The position numbers were made by a program, and so were the translations under genes. A stretch of 34,229 nucleotides of DNA from Fidelibacterota bacterium TCS55 (GTDB lineage: Bacteria > Fidelibacterota > Marinisomatia > Marinisomatales > TCS55), in assembly GCA_001577025.1 (NCBI GenBank), contig LSCF01000011.1:1-34229 (forward strand), in the 5' to 3' direction. The notes under the pieces are model-generated. The model searched no databases. It saw only the letters and a list, made by a program, of their open reading frames with translations, and had not been told where the DNA came from. Below, one piece after another: positions 33,722 through 34,229 of this stretch; positions within the stretch are counted from its first letter, which is position 1; each line of letters starts with the position of its first letter.

Positions 33722-34229
33722 ATGAAAAACATCTTTTCCCACTTCCGGATTGGTGTTCTAATGCTCATATTGACTGCAATTTCTTTTGCGGAAAAGAGTC
33801 CCTCTAACCCATCTCCTGAGCGTTTGCGGGTCATGGTTTGGAATGTCCTCCGTGGTGGTAATGACGTGAATCAAGGTGCAGAAAAAGCGCTGGCGGTCAT
33901 CCGCAGTGAAAATCCGGATATTGTTCTATTGCAGGAGAGCTACGACATTAATGACGATCGGCCCCATCTGGGGGCGTGGCTTGCAGGTGAGCTGGGCTGG
34001 AATCAGTATCAGGGTGAGAGCACCCATTTATGCGTATTGACACCGCTGAAAATTGAAACTGAATTTTTCCATGATAAATGGCATGGGATCGGTGCACGCC
34101 TCAAAGATGCAAAACAGCGCGAATTTATTACATGGAGTATTTGGCTGGACTATCGTGCATTCATCGGTTACGAAATTCGAGATAACCCTACTTTGGATGA
34201 TACCCAATTACTGGCCGCAGAAACAGAGC
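33722..34229 (+). CDS. Exported endonuclease/exonuclease/phosphatase-family protein (3' partial)
   Basis: 169 residues before the window ends, frame still open. The signal peptide is 'MKNIFSHFRIGVLMLILTAISFA'. 'LRVMVWNVLRGGND' and 'SENPDIVLLQESY' are the first two metal-site motifs of the EEP superfamily (Asn and Glu ligands). A TTGGAGATA ribosome-binding site precedes the ATG. Members cleave nucleic acids, phosphoinositides or sphingomyelin; the export signal suggests an extracytoplasmic phosphodiester, but the deciding C-terminal His motif lies outside the window. Confidence 0.8.
   Translation, partial: MKNIFSHFRIGVLMLILTAISFAEKSPSNPSPERLRVMVWNVLRGGNDVNQGAEKALAVIRSENPDIVLLQESYDINDDRPHLGAWLAGELGWNQYQGESTHLCVLTPLKIETEFFHDKWHGIGARLKDAKQREFITWSIWLDYRAFIGYEIRDNPTLDDTQLLAAETE

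Noticed and set aside
1-34229. CRISPR array, phage, integrase or insertion sequence
   Set aside because: No regularly spaced repeats and no transposase, integrase or phage-type protein is visible on either strand.

Overview
The window looks like a chromosomal segment of a Gram-negative bacterium of the FCB group (Bacteroidetes-like relatives); a marine Marinimicrobia-type lineage is my best guess, not a proof. The grounds are a DUF5916/CBM9-type outer-membrane protein, a Bacteroidetes-style SUF operon carrying a DUF2480 gene, an LptF/LptG permease, a TonB-dependent receptor, many lipoprotein signals, and a fused-alpha 2-oxoacid:ferredoxin oxidoreductase next to fumarase. No transposase, integrase, phage gene or CRISPR array is visible.

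Layout. 1-2395: C-terminal bulk of a DUF5916 protein whose N-terminus lies left of the window. 2401-10209 (minus): a long, tightly packed Fe-S assembly operon read as rrf2 regulator, MIP18 protein, sufA, sufB, sufC, sufD, sufE, sufT, sufS, a small CxxC protein, a half-length DUF2480 protein and dCMP deaminase. A perfect 9-bp inverted repeat (10264-10290) sits upstream of the regulator and is a good candidate for its autoregulatory operator. 10424-11432: two AT-rich genes, a lipoprotein with a glycine-zipper tail and a small membrane protein, preceded by a perfect 10-bp inverted repeat. 11462-12511 (minus): selD, whose first 36 codons contain an in-frame TGA exactly at the catalytic Cys position, followed by a short SECIS-like hairpin; it is read here as a selenocysteine-containing SelD. 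12740-17013: korA, korB and fumC (TCA-cycle steps). 17099-21603: penicillin-binding protein 1A, a HEAT-repeat protein and an LptF/G permease. 21732-21914: tRNA-His and tRNA-Pro.

22001-26384: mostly AT-rich accessory genes (secreted PPP-type phosphatase, pirin, small lipoprotein, secreted M20 amidohydrolase, two small peptides), with a 13-bp sequence repeated at three successive gene junctions. 26568-29720 (minus): a likely metal-uptake operon made of a small Cys/His protein, a His/Asp/Glu-rich lipoprotein and a ZnuD-like TonB receptor, with a Cys/His/Lys-rich exported peptide converging on it and a perfect inverted repeat upstream. 29866-34229: two small proteins, a secreted M24 peptidase, an aldo/keto reductase, a secreted beta-propeller protein and the start of an endonuclease/exonuclease/phosphatase-family protein cut by the window end.

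The clearest biological signals are (i) selenium use (Sec-SelD), (ii) Fe-S biogenesis under an Rrf2 regulator that keeps the three cluster cysteines but not the usual His ligand, and (iii) the metal-acquisition island with its own repeated operator-like motif. No stretch over 300 bases lacks a gene; the longest intergenic space, 21604-22000, holds the two tRNAs and a terminator.
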